Below, in pieces: positions 9,038-18,100 of a stretch of 64,000 nt of DNA; positions within the stretch are counted from its first letter, which is position 1, and each line of letters begins with the position of its first letter. This stretch comes from Sphingomonas sp. HF-S4 (lineage in GTDB: Bacteria; Pseudomonadota; Alphaproteobacteria; Sphingomonadales; Sphingomonadaceae). The translations under genes and the position numbers were made by a program. The notes under the pieces were generated by a model. The model had not been told where the DNA came from. It ran no database searches and saw nothing but the letters and a program-made list of their open reading frames with translations. Where the stretch lies: the NCBI RefSeq assembly GCF_032911445.1, contig NZ_JAWJEJ010000001.1, forward strand, positions 2,356,001-2,420,000, in the 5' to 3' direction.

Positions 9038-10339
9038 TTAACGCTTCAGGTCGCTCACTTCGCGCAGCATGTCGTCGACCGTGGTGATGATCTTCGACGA
9101 GGCGCTGTATGCCCGCTGGAAGCGGATCATGTTGGTGAACTCGCCCGCCAGGTCGACGGTCGAGGCTTCGAGCGAGTTGGCCGAGATCGACCCCGCGCCG
9201 AGCTGGCCCGGCGCGTTGAGCGTCATGCCGCCCGAGGCGCGGCTGATCGTATAGGCATTGCCCGACAGGCGGGTGAGGCCGTCCGGGTTCTGGAAGGTCG
9301 CAATTGGCAGCTGGAACACCGCGCGGGTCGAACCGTCCGAGAAGATTGCGTTGACGACGCCCTGCTTGTCGATTTCGACCGACGAGAGGTTGCCGAGCAT
9401 GCCGCCATCGACGTTCGACGAGATCAGCGAGCTCTCGGTGCCGAACTGGGTGATGCCGTCGATGCCGTCGTCGCTGCCGATTGCCAGCGTGATCGGAACC
9501 GAGCCGGCATTGTTGGTCCAGGTGACGTTGAGCGGGGTGAACAGCGCGGCGCTCGAGCCGGCGCGGTCGAGGCTGCCATCCGGGTTGAACTTGATCGTGC
9601 CGCTGGCGAGCACACCGCCGGTGGCGGTCACGTCGCTGGCCGGGTTCGAATAGACTTCGCTCTGCCAAGTATTCGCACCGGTCTTGATGAAGCCCATCGT
9701 CACGCGGTGCGTGCCGCCCTGCGAGTCCGACACGTCGAAAGAGCGGGTGAACTGCGGCGTCACGGTGCCGGCCGCCATGTCACCGGCGGTGTACGCGCCG
9801 GCATAGTTGGCGGTCGACGACTGCAGGTTCATGCGTGCCTGGATGCGCGTGGTCGGCGATGCGGTGCCGATCAGGTCGCTGACGCGCACCGGCTCGAGCG
9901 CTTCGACGCTGCCGGTGTTGGTGTATTCGCCGGTGGCGCCCAGGCGCCAGCCATAGAGATAGAGGCCAGCCGGATTGCGCAGGAAGCCTTCTTCGTCCGG
10001 GCGGAATGCGCCGGCGCGGGTATAGGCGACGTCGCCGGACGAATCCGACGTGGCGCGCGTCACGAAGAAGCCGCCGCCGTCGATCGCGAGATCGGTGCTG
10101 CTGCCCGAAGCCTGAAGCAGGCCCTGCTTGGAAATCGTCGAGACCGGCGCTGCGGAAACGCCGCCCGCCGAATAGTTGCTCTTGGCACGGCCGTCGGTGA
10201 CCATGGTGCGGAACTGGGCTTCGACGCCCTTGTAGCCGACGGTGTTGATGTTGGTGATGTTGTCGGCGACGGTCGCCATTGCGCTCGCTTGGGCGCTGAG
10301 GCCGGACACGCCGGCATAGAGAGCGGAATAGAGGCTCAA
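9038..10339 (-). CDS. flgE: Flagellar hook protein
   Basis: 433 residues from a TTG start. SLYSALYAGVSGLSAQASAM and ADNITNINTVGYKG form the N-terminal hook motif; the C-terminal NSLEASTVDLAGEFTNMIRF and SSKIITTVDDMLREV are the matching half. The TTG at 10339 is preferred over an in-frame GTG at 10363 because AGGAGT lies 7 nt upstream of it and because hook proteins begin with this Ser-Leu-Tyr segment. FlgE polymerises into the universal joint. It is the first gene of the hook operon; the other rod and hook genes (flgB-D, F-J) are not in this window. Confidence 0.95.
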   Translation of the reverse strand: MSLYSALYAGVSGLSAQASAMATVADNITNINTVGYKGVEAQFRTMVTDGRAKSNYSAGGVSAAPVSTISKQGLLQASGSSTDLAIDGGGFFVTRATSDSSGDVAYTRAGAFRPDEEGFLRNPAGLYLYGWRLGATGEYTNTGSVEALEPVRVSDLIGTASPTTRIQARMNLQSSTANYAGAYTAGDMAAGTVTPQFTRSFDVSDSQGGTHRVTMGFIKTGANTWQSEVYSNPASDVTATGGVLASGTIKFNPDGSLDRAGSSAALFTPLNVTWTNNAGSVPITLAIGSDDGIDGITQFGTESSLISSNVDGGMLGNLSSVEIDKQGVVNAIFSDGSTRAVFQLPIATFQNPDGLTRLSGNAYTISRASGGMTLNAPGQLGAGSISANSLEASTVDLAGEFTNMIRFQRAYSASSKIITTVDDMLREVSDLKR

Positions 10340-10663
10340 GTCATTACTCCTGACGACGCCCACGGATCGATCGCGCGAGCTACAGGGGTATTTTAGGAAG
10401 GATTTCGGGGGGCAGGCTTCGGACGGGCGAAAATGCGCATTCGGATTCTACCGACCGTCGCCCGGGTGCCGCAGGCTTCCGCTTCAACGCCCCTCCCTGC
10501 TTGCAGGGAGGGGCTGGGGATGGGTGCGCGCGTCTGCGCGCTCAAAAGACACTCATCGAACAGCTGGGCAAAACAGCCCCGTGCGAGGCATCGAGCCTCG
10601 CCCGAAGCTAAACCCACCCCCTGCCCCTCCCTTTCAGGGAGGGGAGGCCGAACGCGATCCCCC
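10340..10663. other. Intergenic region with palindromic repeat
   Basis: 324 nt between divergently read blocks. It must carry the flgE promoter, but no clear sigma54 or sigma28 site is visible. About half of it (10490-10644) is a copy of the composite palindromic repeat described separately. Confidence 0.5.
10490..10644. repeat. Composite palindromic repeat, family A copy 1
   Basis: Outer hairpin CCCCTCCCTGC-TT-GCAGGGAGGGG at 10490-10513, then GCTGGGGATGGGTGCG, a variable core with CGCGCGTCTGCGCG, and a closing CCCACCCC...CCCCTCCC-TTTCA-GGGAGGGG ending at 10644. Related copies lie at 22786-22924 and 45168-45318. It lies 20 nt beyond the trmL stop codon. Confidence 0.85.
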
Positions 10664-11116
10664 TCAACCCGGCAACGTCGCGGTCTGGCGCAGCGCTTCG
10701 CCGAGCGCGAGCGCCGCTGATGTCGCAAGGTTCATCGATCGCACCTGCGGCCGCATCGGAATGCGCACGCGGGCGTCGCAGGCCTGGGCGATCGTCGCCG
10801 GAACGCCCGCGCTTTCCTTTCCGAAGAACAGCACGTCGCCGGGCTGGAAGACGAAATCATAGGCGGACCCGCTGCCCTTGGTAGTGAACAGCACCAGCCG
10901 CCGCGAGCCGATACTGGCCTTGAACGCGTCGAAGCCGGCATGCCGGGCGATCTCGACATGATCGATATAGTCCATCGCCGTGCGGCGAACCCGGCGATCG
11001 TCCCAGGCGAACCCCATAGGCTCGATCAGGTCCACCGCCGCCCCGAGGCAGGCGCCGAGCCGCAGAACTGCGCCGACATTCCCGGCGATTTCGGGTTCGT
11101 AAAGGGCGATACGCAT
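10664..11116 (-). CDS. trmL: tRNA (cytidine/uridine-2'-O)-methyltransferase TrmL
   Basis: 150 residues, the size of TrmL, which methylates the wobble-position ribose (cytidine or cmnm5-uridine 34) of tRNA-Leu isoacceptors. It is a SPOUT enzyme: MRIALYEPEIAGNVGAVLRL at the N-terminus, VLFFGKESAGVP in the knot, and RIPMRPQVRSMNLATSAALA, the SAM-binding trefoil end. The ATG at 11116 matches the family start; a longer frame upstream is the neighbouring gene read out of frame. It is followed directly by a palindromic repeat that may act as terminator. Confidence 0.92.
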   Translation of the reverse strand: MRIALYEPEIAGNVGAVLRLGACLGAAVDLIEPMGFAWDDRRVRRTAMDYIDHVEIARHAGFDAFKASIGSRRLVLFTTKGSGSAYDFVFQPGDVLFFGKESAGVPATIAQACDARVRIPMRPQVRSMNLATSAALALGEALRQTATLPG

Positions 11117-11250
11117 CGGGCCTGATTGGTGCGCGCGCGCCTGGCATGCAAGCCAGCATATCGTATGCGCGTGCCGGCGGTCAGCGCATCTTCCTCGCCC
11201 CTTGCAAGATCGCATATGGTCGCAACAGCTGCCGGTCCGCTGCGCTCGCT

Positions 11251-12759
11251 CTAATTTATGGGGGGCCGCCGCCTGTAGCTCAAAGCCTCGGCTATATGGA
11301 TCCGCTTGACCTGCTCCGAACCGTCGAGATCCCCCACCGAGCGCGCTACCTTGAGGACGCGGGTATAGCCGCGGGCGGAGAGGCGCATCGCTTCGGCGGC
11401 CTGGGCAAGGAGCTTGCGACCGGGCTCGTCGGGAGTGGCGAAGGCAGCGAGGATTTCGCCTTCCGCCTCGGCATTGGTGCGTGCGGGGACGTCGCGGTAG
11501 CGGGCCGCCTGGATCGCGCGGGCGGCGGCGACGCGGGCGCCGACTTCGCTTGAGCCCTCGGCGGGGGGCGGCAGGATCAGATCGGCGGCGCTGACCGGCT
11601 GGACTTCGACATGCAGGTCGATGCGGTCCAGCAAAGGCCCCGAGACCTTGGCCTGGTAATCGGCGGCGCATCGGGGCGCACGGGCGCAGGCGAGCGCGGG
11701 GTCGCCGAGATGGCCGCAGCGGCACGGGTTCATCGCCGCGATCAGCTGGACGCGCGCCGGGAAGGTGACGTGGGCGTTGGCTCGGGCGACGCTGACCATG
11801 CCCGCCTCGAGCGGCTGGCGCAGCGAATCGAGCACCGCGCGCTGGAATTCGGGAAGCTCGTCGAGGAACAGCACGCCCAAGTGCGCGAGGCTGACTTCGC
11901 CTGGCTTGACCTTGAGCCCGCCGCCGGTGAGCGCCGCCATCGACGCGCTGTGGTGCGGGCTGCGGAACGGGCGGGTGCGGGTGAGCTTGCCGCCGTTGAG
12001 CGTGCCCGCCACCGAGGCGACCATCGAGACTTCGAGCGCCTCGGCGGCGTCGAGCGGTGGCAATATGCCGGGCAGGCACGAAGCGAGCAGCGACTTGCCG
12101 GCACCGGGCGGACCGACCATCAGCAGATTGTGGCCGCCCGCTGCGGCGATCTCGAGCGCGCGCTTGGCGGTCTCCTGCCCCTTCACCTGGGCGAGGTCGG
12201 GACCATAGCCCGGCGTGTCCATCTCGCCCGCAGGCGCGGCAGGAAGGAGCTGGTTGCCCTTGAAATGGTTGAGCAGCCCGATCAGGTCGGGCGCGGCGAC
12301 GACTTCGATCGATCCGGCCCAAGCCGCCTCGGGGCCCTGCGCGACGGGGCAGACCAGCCCCTTCCCTTCCGCCGAGGCGTGGAGCGCGGCGAGCAGCACG
12401 CCGGGCGAGGCGGCGATACGCCCGTCGAGCCCGAGCTCGCCGACCACGACATAGCCCGACAGCGTCTCGGCGTCGGCCACCCCCATCGCGGCGAGCAGCG
12501 CCAGCGCGATGGGCAAGTCGAAATGCGAGCCTTCCTTGGGCAGGTCGGCGGGCGAGAGATTGAGGATGATCCGCTTGGGCGGGAGCGCGAGCCCGATCGC
12601 CGAGATGGCGGCACGGACGCGCTCGCGGCTCTCGGCGACCGCCTTGTCGGGCAGGCCGACCACGACGAAGCTCGGCAGCCCCGCGACGAGGTTGCACTGC
12701 ACCTCGACGCCACGCGCCTCCAGCCCGAGATACGCAACGGTCGAAACGCTCGCAATCAT
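11251..12759 (-). CDS. comM: YifB/ComM-family Mg-chelatase-like AAA+ ATPase
   Basis: 502 residues. The N-terminal domain (GLPSFVVVGLPDKAVAESRE, PPKRIILNLSPADLPKEGS) is the ComM/YifB LonC-like fold; the AAA+ core shows Walker A VGPPGAGKSLLAS, Walker B FLDELPEF and the sensor segment AAMNPCRCGHLGDP with cysteines typical of the family. The C-terminus YTRVLKVARSVGDLDGSEQV is the Mg-chelatase C-terminal helical domain. ComM is a hexameric branch-migration helicase that extends recombination during natural transformation. The gene stands alone here, so transformability cannot be inferred. Confidence 0.9.
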   Translation of the reverse strand: MIASVSTVAYLGLEARGVEVQCNLVAGLPSFVVVGLPDKAVAESRERVRAAISAIGLALPPKRIILNLSPADLPKEGSHFDLPIALALLAAMGVADAETLSGYVVVGELGLDGRIAASPGVLLAALHASAEGKGLVCPVAQGPEAAWAGSIEVVAAPDLIGLLNHFKGNQLLPAAPAGEMDTPGYGPDLAQVKGQETAKRALEIAAAGGHNLLMVGPPGAGKSLLASCLPGILPPLDAAEALEVSMVASVAGTLNGGKLTRTRPFRSPHHSASMAALTGGGLKVKPGEVSLAHLGVLFLDELPEFQRAVLDSLRQPLEAGMVSVARANAHVTFPARVQLIAAMNPCRCGHLGDPALACARAPRCAADYQAKVSGPLLDRIDLHVEVQPVSAADLILPPPAEGSSEVGARVAAARAIQAARYRDVPARTNAEAEGEILAAFATPDEPGRKLLAQAAEAMRLSARGYTRVLKVARSVGDLDGSEQVKRIHIAEALSYRRRPPIN

Positions 12760-12840
12760 GCGACCCCCATCCCGACCCGAGGGAGACCATAGCCGCTTTT
12801 CTCCGTTGTGGAACATGTCCCTGCCAAAACGGAGTGAAGC

Positions 12841-13215
12841 GTGCCTGTCTTGCATGAACAACACACACAACCCACATCGCGGGGCATGTCGCGTTCGCGC
12901 AAGAGTCCGGTGGTCCGCATCAGCCTGCTCGTCACGGGACTGGTGCTGCTGCTGATAGTGACGCCGCTGGTCGGGCCGATCCCAGGCCCCGGCGGGATCG
13001 TCACCTTCGCCGCGGGGCTGACACTGATCCTCCAGAATTCGAACTGGGCGCGGAAGCGCTTCGTCCGGCTCAAGCGGCGCTGGCCGCGCTTCGGGCGCTA
13101 TAGCGACATCGCGCTGCGCCGGATGAGCTATCGCCGCCGCCAGCAACGTGCCAAGGAGGCCGAAGTCGCCAAGGCCGAGGCCGAACTGCTCGGTTTTCCG
13201 GCAGAGCAACATTGA
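12841..13215 (+). CDS. Small membrane protein, PGPGW-like
   Basis: 124 residues with two hydrophobic helices, VRISLLVTGLVLLLIVTPLV and GIVTFAAGLTLILQNS, separated by the turn GPIPGPGG. This turn plus the following basic WARKRFVRLKRRWPR resembles the putative transmembrane PGPGW family; the role is unknown. The C-terminal quarter is a charged helix (RRQQRAKEAEVAKAEAELL). The GTG at 12841 has GGAG 6 nt upstream; an ATG at 12886 (before SRSRKSPVV) is an alternative. It lies 80 nt before the rpmH-rnpA operon. Confidence 0.7.
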   Translation: MPVLHEQHTQPTSRGMSRSRKSPVVRISLLVTGLVLLLIVTPLVGPIPGPGGIVTFAAGLTLILQNSNWARKRFVRLKRRWPRFGRYSDIALRRMSYRRRQQRAKEAEVAKAEAELLGFPAEQH

Positions 13216-13295
13216 CTTGGACGACTCGTCTCAGTATGGGCACCCGACACACGGCCGCCCCAGTGGCGGCCCTTTTACGTTCTAGATACTCGAGG

Positions 13296-13775
13296 ATGAG
13301 CGATGAAGCGGACCTTTCAGCCGAGCAACCTGGTGCGTGCGCGCCGGCACGGCTTCCGCAGCCGGATGGCGACCGTCGGCGGCCGCAACGTGATCCGTGC
13401 CCGCCGCGCGCGCGGCCGCAAGAAGCTGTCGGCCTAACCGCCGTACCGCTCGCGCGGCTCACCGAGCGCAAGCACTATCTCGCCGCCAATGCGGGGAAGC
13501 GGGCGCCTATGCCCGGCTTCGTCCTGCTGGTGCGCGCACGTGACGATGCCGATCCGACGATTCGGGTCGGCATTACCGTATCCAAGAAAGTCGGCAACGC
13601 AGTTGTGCGCAATCGCATGAAGCGCCGCTTCCGGACGCTTGCCCGCGAAGTGCTGCCCGAATCGGGCGTGCCCGGCGCCGACCATGTGCTGATCGGCCGC
13701 AATGGCGGGATCGAGCGCGACTATGCCGATCTCAAGGCCGAGCTGGCCAAGGCGTGCGCGAAGCTCGCGCGATGA
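13296..13775 (+). CDS. rnpA: Ribonuclease P protein component, overlapping rpmH
   Basis: The conserved RNase P protein core starts at [16 protein letters not shown] and includes [32 protein letters not shown], the RNR motif that contacts RNase P RNA and pre-tRNA leader. Between the rpmH stop and this core there is no ATG, GTG, TTG or CTG in frame. The nearest is the ATG at 13296, 7 nt upstream of the rpmH start; the frame then stays open through the whole of rpmH. This gives 159 residues, about 40 longer than usual, with an Arg/Pro-rich extension. The alternative is a non-standard start near 13430. The stop overlaps yidD by 4 nt. Confidence 0.8.
   Translation: MSDEADLSAEQPGACAPARLPQPDGDRRRPQRDPCPPRARPQEAVGLTAVPLARLTERKHYLAANAGKRAPMPGFVLLVRARDDADPTIRVGITVSKKVGNAVVRNRMKRRFRTLAREVLPESGVPGADHVLIGRNGGIERDYADLKAELAKACAKLAR
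13303..13437 (+). CDS. rpmH: 50S ribosomal protein L34
   Basis: 44 residues, [18 protein letters not shown] onward and ending [13 protein letters not shown], unmistakably bL34 of the large ribosomal subunit. The ATG has GAGG 7 nt upstream. The rnpA frame (starting 7 nt earlier in another phase) is open across the full length of this gene, so the two proteins appear to share this DNA. rpmH-rnpA-yidD-yidC-engB is a conserved order. Confidence 0.97.
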   Translation: MKRTFQPSNLVRARRHGFRSRMATVGGRNVIRARRARGRKKLSA

Positions 13776-13984
13776 TCGCCCGCATCCTCATCCTGATCGC
13801 GCGCTTCTGGCAGCTCGGGCCGTCGCGCATCCTGCCGCCCAGTTGCCGCTATGCGCCGAGCTGTTCGGCCTATGCAATCGAGGCGCTTGGCCGCTATGGA
13901 GCGCTCAAGGGCAGCTGGCTTGCCTTGCGGCGCATCCTGCGCTGCCATCCATGGGGCGGGCACGGATACGATCCCGTGCCATGA
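13772..13984 (+). CDS. yidD: Membrane protein insertion efficiency factor YidD
   Basis: 70 residues with the family signature LPPSCRYAPSCSAYAIEAL and CHPWGGHGYDPVP. YidD is a small membrane-associated protein assisting YidC-dependent insertion. The ATG at 13772 overlaps the rnpA TGA by 4 nt, implying translational coupling; yidC starts 22 nt after its stop. Gene order rnpA-yidD-yidC is the standard bacterial arrangement. Confidence 0.95.
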   Translation: MIARILILIARFWQLGPSRILPPSCRYAPSCSAYAIEALGRYGALKGSWLALRRILRCHPWGGHGYDPVP

Positions 13985-14006
13985 CGGATCTCTCAGGGAA
14001 CCACCG

Positions 14007-15728
14007 GTGAAAAAAGACGACCAAAAGAATTTCGTGATCTTCGCAGTGCTGGCCGCGCTGATCCTGTTCGGCTGGCCGCAGATCGCGCACTGGATCTTCC
14101 CGCAGCAGCCCCCCGCCCCGGTCAAGATCGAGGGCGGCAAGACCAAGCCGGTGGCCAACCCGGGCGCCGACCCCGCCTCCGACTCGCCCCAGGCGATGCG
14201 CGACCGCACGGTGGTGCTTTCCGAGACGCCGCGCGTGGTTATCGAGACCCCCAAGCTGCGCGGATCGATCAACCTCAAGGGCGCGCGGATCGACGATCTC
14301 GTGCTCGTGAAGTATGACGAAACCGTCGCCAAGAATTCGCCGCCGATCCGGCTGCTGTCGCCGAGCGGCGCTAAGGGCGCCTATTTCGCGCAGTTCGGCT
14401 GGCAAGGCGCGGGCGTCCAGGCGCCGGGTGCCGACACGGTATGGCAGGCGAGCGGCAACAAGCTGACGCCGTCAACCCCGGTGACGCTGAGCGCGCAGAG
14501 CCCGACCGGCCAGGTGTTCCGCATCGAACTCGCGGTGGACGAGGACTATATGTTCAGCGTCCGCCAGACGGTCGCCAATCTCGGCACCGCGCCGGTTTCG
14601 GTCACGCCCTATGCGCTGGTCACGCGCGCGCAGAAGTCGACCGATGTCGACCAATGGGCCGCGCATGTCGGCCCGATCGCGATCTATGGCGGCAAGGCCG
14701 ACTATATCGATTACAAGAAGGTCGACGAGGCGCAGCAGAGCTTCTCCACCACCGGCGGCTGGGCGGGCTATACCGACCATTATTGGCTGACCGCCGTGAT
14801 CCCCGACCAGCGCGTCCCCGTGCAGGTCCAGCAGCGCCCGACCCCCGCCAAGGGCTATCAGGCCGACTATCAGGTCGCCGCTGCACTCAATGTCGATCCG
14901 GGCAAGAAGATCACCTATTCGAGCCATTTCTTCGCCGGCGCGAAGGAAGTGAAGCTGCTCGAGGAGTATCAGGACAAGCTCGGCATCGTGCAGTTCGACC
15001 GCGCGATCGACTGGGGCTGGTTCGGCCTGATCGAACAGCCGATCTTCTACTATCTCGACTGGCTGTTCCGCATGGTCGGCAATTTCGGCGTCGCGATCAT
15101 CCTGCTGACGCTGACGATCCGCGGCCTGCTGTTCCCGATCGCCCAGCGCCAGTTCGCCTCGATGGCGGCGATGCGCGCGGTGCAGCCCAAGATGAAGGCG
15201 CTGCAGGAGCGCTACAAGGACGACAAGCAACGCCAGCAGCAGGAGATCATGAAGCTGTACAAGGAGGAGAAGGTGAACCCGCTCGCGGGCTGCCTGCCGA
15301 TCCTGCTGCAGATCCCGATCATGTTCGCGCTCTACAAGGTGCTGCTGCTGACGATCGAAATGCGCCACCAGCCGTTCGTCGGCTGGATCCACGATCTGTC
15401 GGCGCCCGATCCGCTGCTGGTGCTCAACCTGTTCGGGCTGCTGAACTTCACCCCGCCCTCGTTCCTGGCAATCGGCGTGTTCCCGATCCTGCTGGGCGTA
15501 TCGATGTATTTCCAGTTCAAGCTCAACCCGGCGCCGATGGACGACATGCAGAAGCAGATCTTCAGCATCATGCCGTGGATGCTGATGTTCCTGATGGCGC
15601 CGTTCGCCGTCGGCCTGCAGGTCTACTGGATCACGTCGAACGTGCTGACGATGGCGCAGCAATGGCTGCTCTATCGCCAGCACCCGGCGCTCAAGGAGCC
15701 GGTGAAGAAGGACGTGAAGGTCAAATGA
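14007..15728 (+). CDS. yidC: Membrane protein insertase YidC
   Basis: 573 residues, a Gram-negative YidC. N-terminal helix NFVIFAVLAALILFGWPQIA, a large periplasmic P1 domain (about residues 60-330), then the conserved insertase core: ILLTLTIRGLLFPIAQRQF with the groove Arg, QEIMKLYKEEKVNPLAGCLP, and late helices WMLMFLMAPFAVGLQVYW. The GTG start at 14007 has AGGGAA 7 nt upstream. YidC inserts and folds inner-membrane proteins alone or with SecYEG. The stop overlaps the engB ATG by 4 nt. Confidence 0.96.
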   Translation: MKKDDQKNFVIFAVLAALILFGWPQIAHWIFPQQPPAPVKIEGGKTKPVANPGADPASDSPQAMRDRTVVLSETPRVVIETPKLRGSINLKGARIDDLVLVKYDETVAKNSPPIRLLSPSGAKGAYFAQFGWQGAGVQAPGADTVWQASGNKLTPSTPVTLSAQSPTGQVFRIELAVDEDYMFSVRQTVANLGTAPVSVTPYALVTRAQKSTDVDQWAAHVGPIAIYGGKADYIDYKKVDEAQQSFSTTGGWAGYTDHYWLTAVIPDQRVPVQVQQRPTPAKGYQADYQVAAALNVDPGKKITYSSHFFAGAKEVKLLEEYQDKLGIVQFDRAIDWGWFGLIEQPIFYYLDWLFRMVGNFGVAIILLTLTIRGLLFPIAQRQFASMAAMRAVQPKMKALQERYKDDKQRQQQEIMKLYKEEKVNPLAGCLPILLQIPIMFALYKVLLLTIEMRHQPFVGWIHDLSAPDPLLVLNLFGLLNFTPPSFLAIGVFPILLGVSMYFQFKLNPAPMDDMQKQIFSIMPWMLMFLMAPFAVGLQVYWITSNVLTMAQQWLLYRQHPALKEPVKKDVKVK

Positions 15729-16369
15729 CCGACCCCGCTTTCACCGACGATCAGATCGAATCCGCGCGGAAGATTTTTGCCGGCCCGATTGCGTTCCTCA
15801 AATCGGCGCCGAAGCTCGAGCATCTGCCCAATCCGGTGGTGCCCGAAGTGGCGTTCGCCGGGCGATCGAACGTCGGCAAGTCGTCGCTGCTCAATGCGCT
15901 GGCCAACCGCAACGGGCTGGCGCGCACGTCGAACACGCCGGGGCGCACCCAGGAACTCAACTTCTTCGACATCGGCGAGCCGCTCAAGTTCCGCCTCGTC
16001 GACATGCCGGGCTATGGCTTCGCCAAGGCGCCCAAGGACATGCAGCGCCAATGGCGCTACCTGGTCAACGACTTCCTGCGCGGGCGCGACGTGCTCAAGC
16101 GCGCGCTGGTGCTGATCGATTCGCGCCACGGCATCAAGGACGTCGACAACGAGATCCTCGATATGCTCGACGCGGCGGCGGTGAGCTATCGCATCGTCCT
16201 TACCAAGACCGACAAGATCAAGGCGACCGACCTTGCCGAGGTCCGCACGCGCACCGAGACCGAGGCGCGCAAACGCCCGGCGGCGCATCCCGACATCATC
16301 GCGACGTCGAGCGAAAAGGGCATGGGATTGCCCGAGCTGCGCGCCGCAGTCCTAGAAGCGATCGGCTGA
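15725..16369 (+). CDS. engB: Ribosome biogenesis GTP-binding protein EngB/YsxC/YihA
   Basis: 214 residues. TRAFAC GTPase motifs: G1 AGRSNVGKSSLLNAL, G2 region TSNTPGRTQ, G3 DMPGYGFA, G4 LTKTDKIK and G5 TSSEKG. EngB assists late assembly of the large ribosomal subunit. The ATG at 15725 overlaps the yidC stop, completing the rpmH-rnpA-yidD-yidC-engB operon. A short perfect hairpin (TGCCCTG-TCCT-CAGGGCA, 16377-16394) follows but lacks a T-run. Confidence 0.95.
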   Translation: MTDPAFTDDQIESARKIFAGPIAFLKSAPKLEHLPNPVVPEVAFAGRSNVGKSSLLNALANRNGLARTSNTPGRTQELNFFDIGEPLKFRLVDMPGYGFAKAPKDMQRQWRYLVNDFLRGRDVLKRALVLIDSRHGIKDVDNEILDMLDAAAVSYRIVLTKTDKIKATDLAEVRTRTETEARKRPAAHPDIIATSSEKGMGLPELRAAVLEAIG

Positions 16370-16433
16370 CGCTCCCTGCCCTGTCCTCAGGGCAAGTACC
16401 TAAACCTGCGTGAAAATCCGTATAGGCGTGCAG

Positions 16434-18056
16434 ATGCGCGCTAAAATGGATCGAATGACGCATGCGCCGCGCCCCCTCCTCTCGCGCCTGACTACGGCTA
16501 TCTATGGCCGCTGGGTCGCGCTGCCCGAGGAACTGGTACGCACCCAGATCATGTCGGTATCGAACGGCTTCGCCTTCACCTTCGTGATGTCAGTGATTAC
16601 CACGGTCGGACTGATGGTGTTGTTCCACCGCCCCGAATATCTGCCCGTGCGCGTCGCTGCATTCGCGCTGCACCTCTGCATCCTGGGCGGGTTCCTGATC
16701 CGCTATTTCCGCCAGCAGAAGCGCGGCTGGCAAGTCGAAAGTTCGCGACGGGCGATTCACATGTCGCTGGTTCAAGGCGGGCTCGCGGCGCTCGGCTGGA
16801 TGACGTTCCTCGGCGCAATGGGGCTCGGCGCAAGCGATCATGAGCTGATCATCATCGTCGCGGTGATCGCGGGCGTAACTGCGATCGGTGCGCTGCGCTA
16901 TGCCGCGCTGCCCCCGGCCAGCGTTGCGTTCCTGTTCACCGCGAACCTCGTCAACGTCTCCTTCGCGATCTCCTGGGGCCTGCCGCTCGGGATGGCGATC
17001 TTCCTTGCGGTGTTCGTGCTGATGCTCGGCCGCTTCGTGCTCGAACAGTCCGAACTCGTTACCAGCCAGTATGAGCTCGGCCAGGCGCGCGCCGCCGCCG
17101 AGCACGAGCGCGACCTGCTCCGCGCCGAGGCGCAGCGCGAGGAATACAAGCGCCAGGCAGCCGCTGCCGAGGCGCGCACGCGCTTCGAGGCCGAGAGCCG
17201 CCGTGCGCGCGACGAGGAAGTGCTTCGCATCGCCGGGCAATTCGAGAACGTGTTCATGCGCAACATCACCGATCTCGCCGCCGCGGCGGACCAGACGCGC
17301 CAGTCAGCGCAATCGCTGGTCCAGAGTACGCGGGTGTCGCAGGATCAGGTCCGCGGCGTGGTGAGCCATGTCGGCGAGGCCGATATCGGCGCCGCGGTGC
17401 TGCTCGAGGAATCGGAGAATCTGGGGCGCTCGCGCGACGCGGTCGAGACCAGCATCGCCGCGCAGGAAGCCACCACGGTGCGCCTCCACGCGCTGTCGCG
17501 CGCCGCCGACGACCGCTTCGCGACGCTGGTGGGTTATGCCAGCAGCGCGGGCGGGATCGCCGACCTGATCAGTGAAGTCGCGGCGCGGACCAACCTGCTC
17601 GCGCTCAACGCCTCGATCGAGGCCGTGCGCGCCGGCGAGGCGGGACGCGGCTTCGCGATCGTCGCGCAGGAAGTGAAGGCGCTCGCCGCCCAGACCGCCG
17701 CGGCGACCAAGGACATCCGCCGCCGGCTCGAGCAGATCACCGAGGCCGTCGATTCGACCGCGAGCATCGTCGGCGACATGCGCGAGAGCTTCGGGCGGAT
17801 CGGCGAAGTCGCCGGCGCAGTCGAGCAGGCGATGGAGCGCCAGGGCGACGTCATCCACTCGATCCAGCAATATGCGGGCTCCGCCGCCTCGCTCACGTCG
17901 AGCCTGCACGGCAGCGCCGCAGTCGCCGAACATGCCGCCAACACTGCCGCGGGCGTCACCGAGGAGCTGGGCGCCGTCACCAGCGACCTGGTCGACAAAA
18001 CCCAGGCGCTGATGCGCGAGATGCGCAGCTTCGTCGCGACGCTCGAAGCCGCCTGA
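16434..18056 (+). CDS. Methyl-accepting chemotaxis-type receptor with multi-helix membrane N-terminus
   Basis: About 540 residues. Five or six membrane helices occupy roughly residues 45-210 (for example [20 protein letters not shown] and [19 protein letters not shown]) with no sizeable periplasmic ligand domain. A coiled-coil linker ([20 protein letters not shown]) follows. The signalling hairpin tip [20 protein letters not shown] and [13 protein letters not shown] is canonical and would contact CheA/CheW. The ATG at 16434 is chosen for an AGG 7 nt upstream; ATGs at 16446 and 16455 are alternatives. It probably senses a membrane or cytosolic cue; no che gene is adjacent. Confidence 0.85.
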   Translation: MRAKMDRMTHAPRPLLSRLTTAIYGRWVALPEELVRTQIMSVSNGFAFTFVMSVITTVGLMVLFHRPEYLPVRVAAFALHLCILGGFLIRYFRQQKRGWQVESSRRAIHMSLVQGGLAALGWMTFLGAMGLGASDHELIIIVAVIAGVTAIGALRYAALPPASVAFLFTANLVNVSFAISWGLPLGMAIFLAVFVLMLGRFVLEQSELVTSQYELGQARAAAEHERDLLRAEAQREEYKRQAAAAEARTRFEAESRRARDEEVLRIAGQFENVFMRNITDLAAAADQTRQSAQSLVQSTRVSQDQVRGVVSHVGEADIGAAVLLEESENLGRSRDAVETSIAAQEATTVRLHALSRAADDRFATLVGYASSAGGIADLISEVAARTNLLALNASIEAVRAGEAGRGFAIVAQEVKALAAQTAAATKDIRRRLEQITEAVDSTASIVGDMRESFGRIGEVAGAVEQAMERQGDVIHSIQQYAGSAASLTSSLHGSAAVAEHAANTAAGVTEELGAVTSDLVDKTQALMREMRSFVATLEAA

Positions 18057-18100
18057 GACGCGCATTGCCCCGAGCCGGCGCGCCCGCTATCCCGCGCGCC

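Noticed and set aside
7641..9041. Plus-strand 466-codon frame across flgK
   Set aside because: Antisense to an unmistakable flgK; composition-driven shadow.
10340..10440. Sigma54 or sigma28 promoter of flgE
   Set aside because: No TGGCAC-N5-TTGC site; a loose TAAA-N15-GCGCGATC match is too weak to call.
14472..15683. Minus-strand 403-codon frame across yidC
   Set aside because: Antisense to yidC, His/Gln-rich repetitive translation, no start signal.
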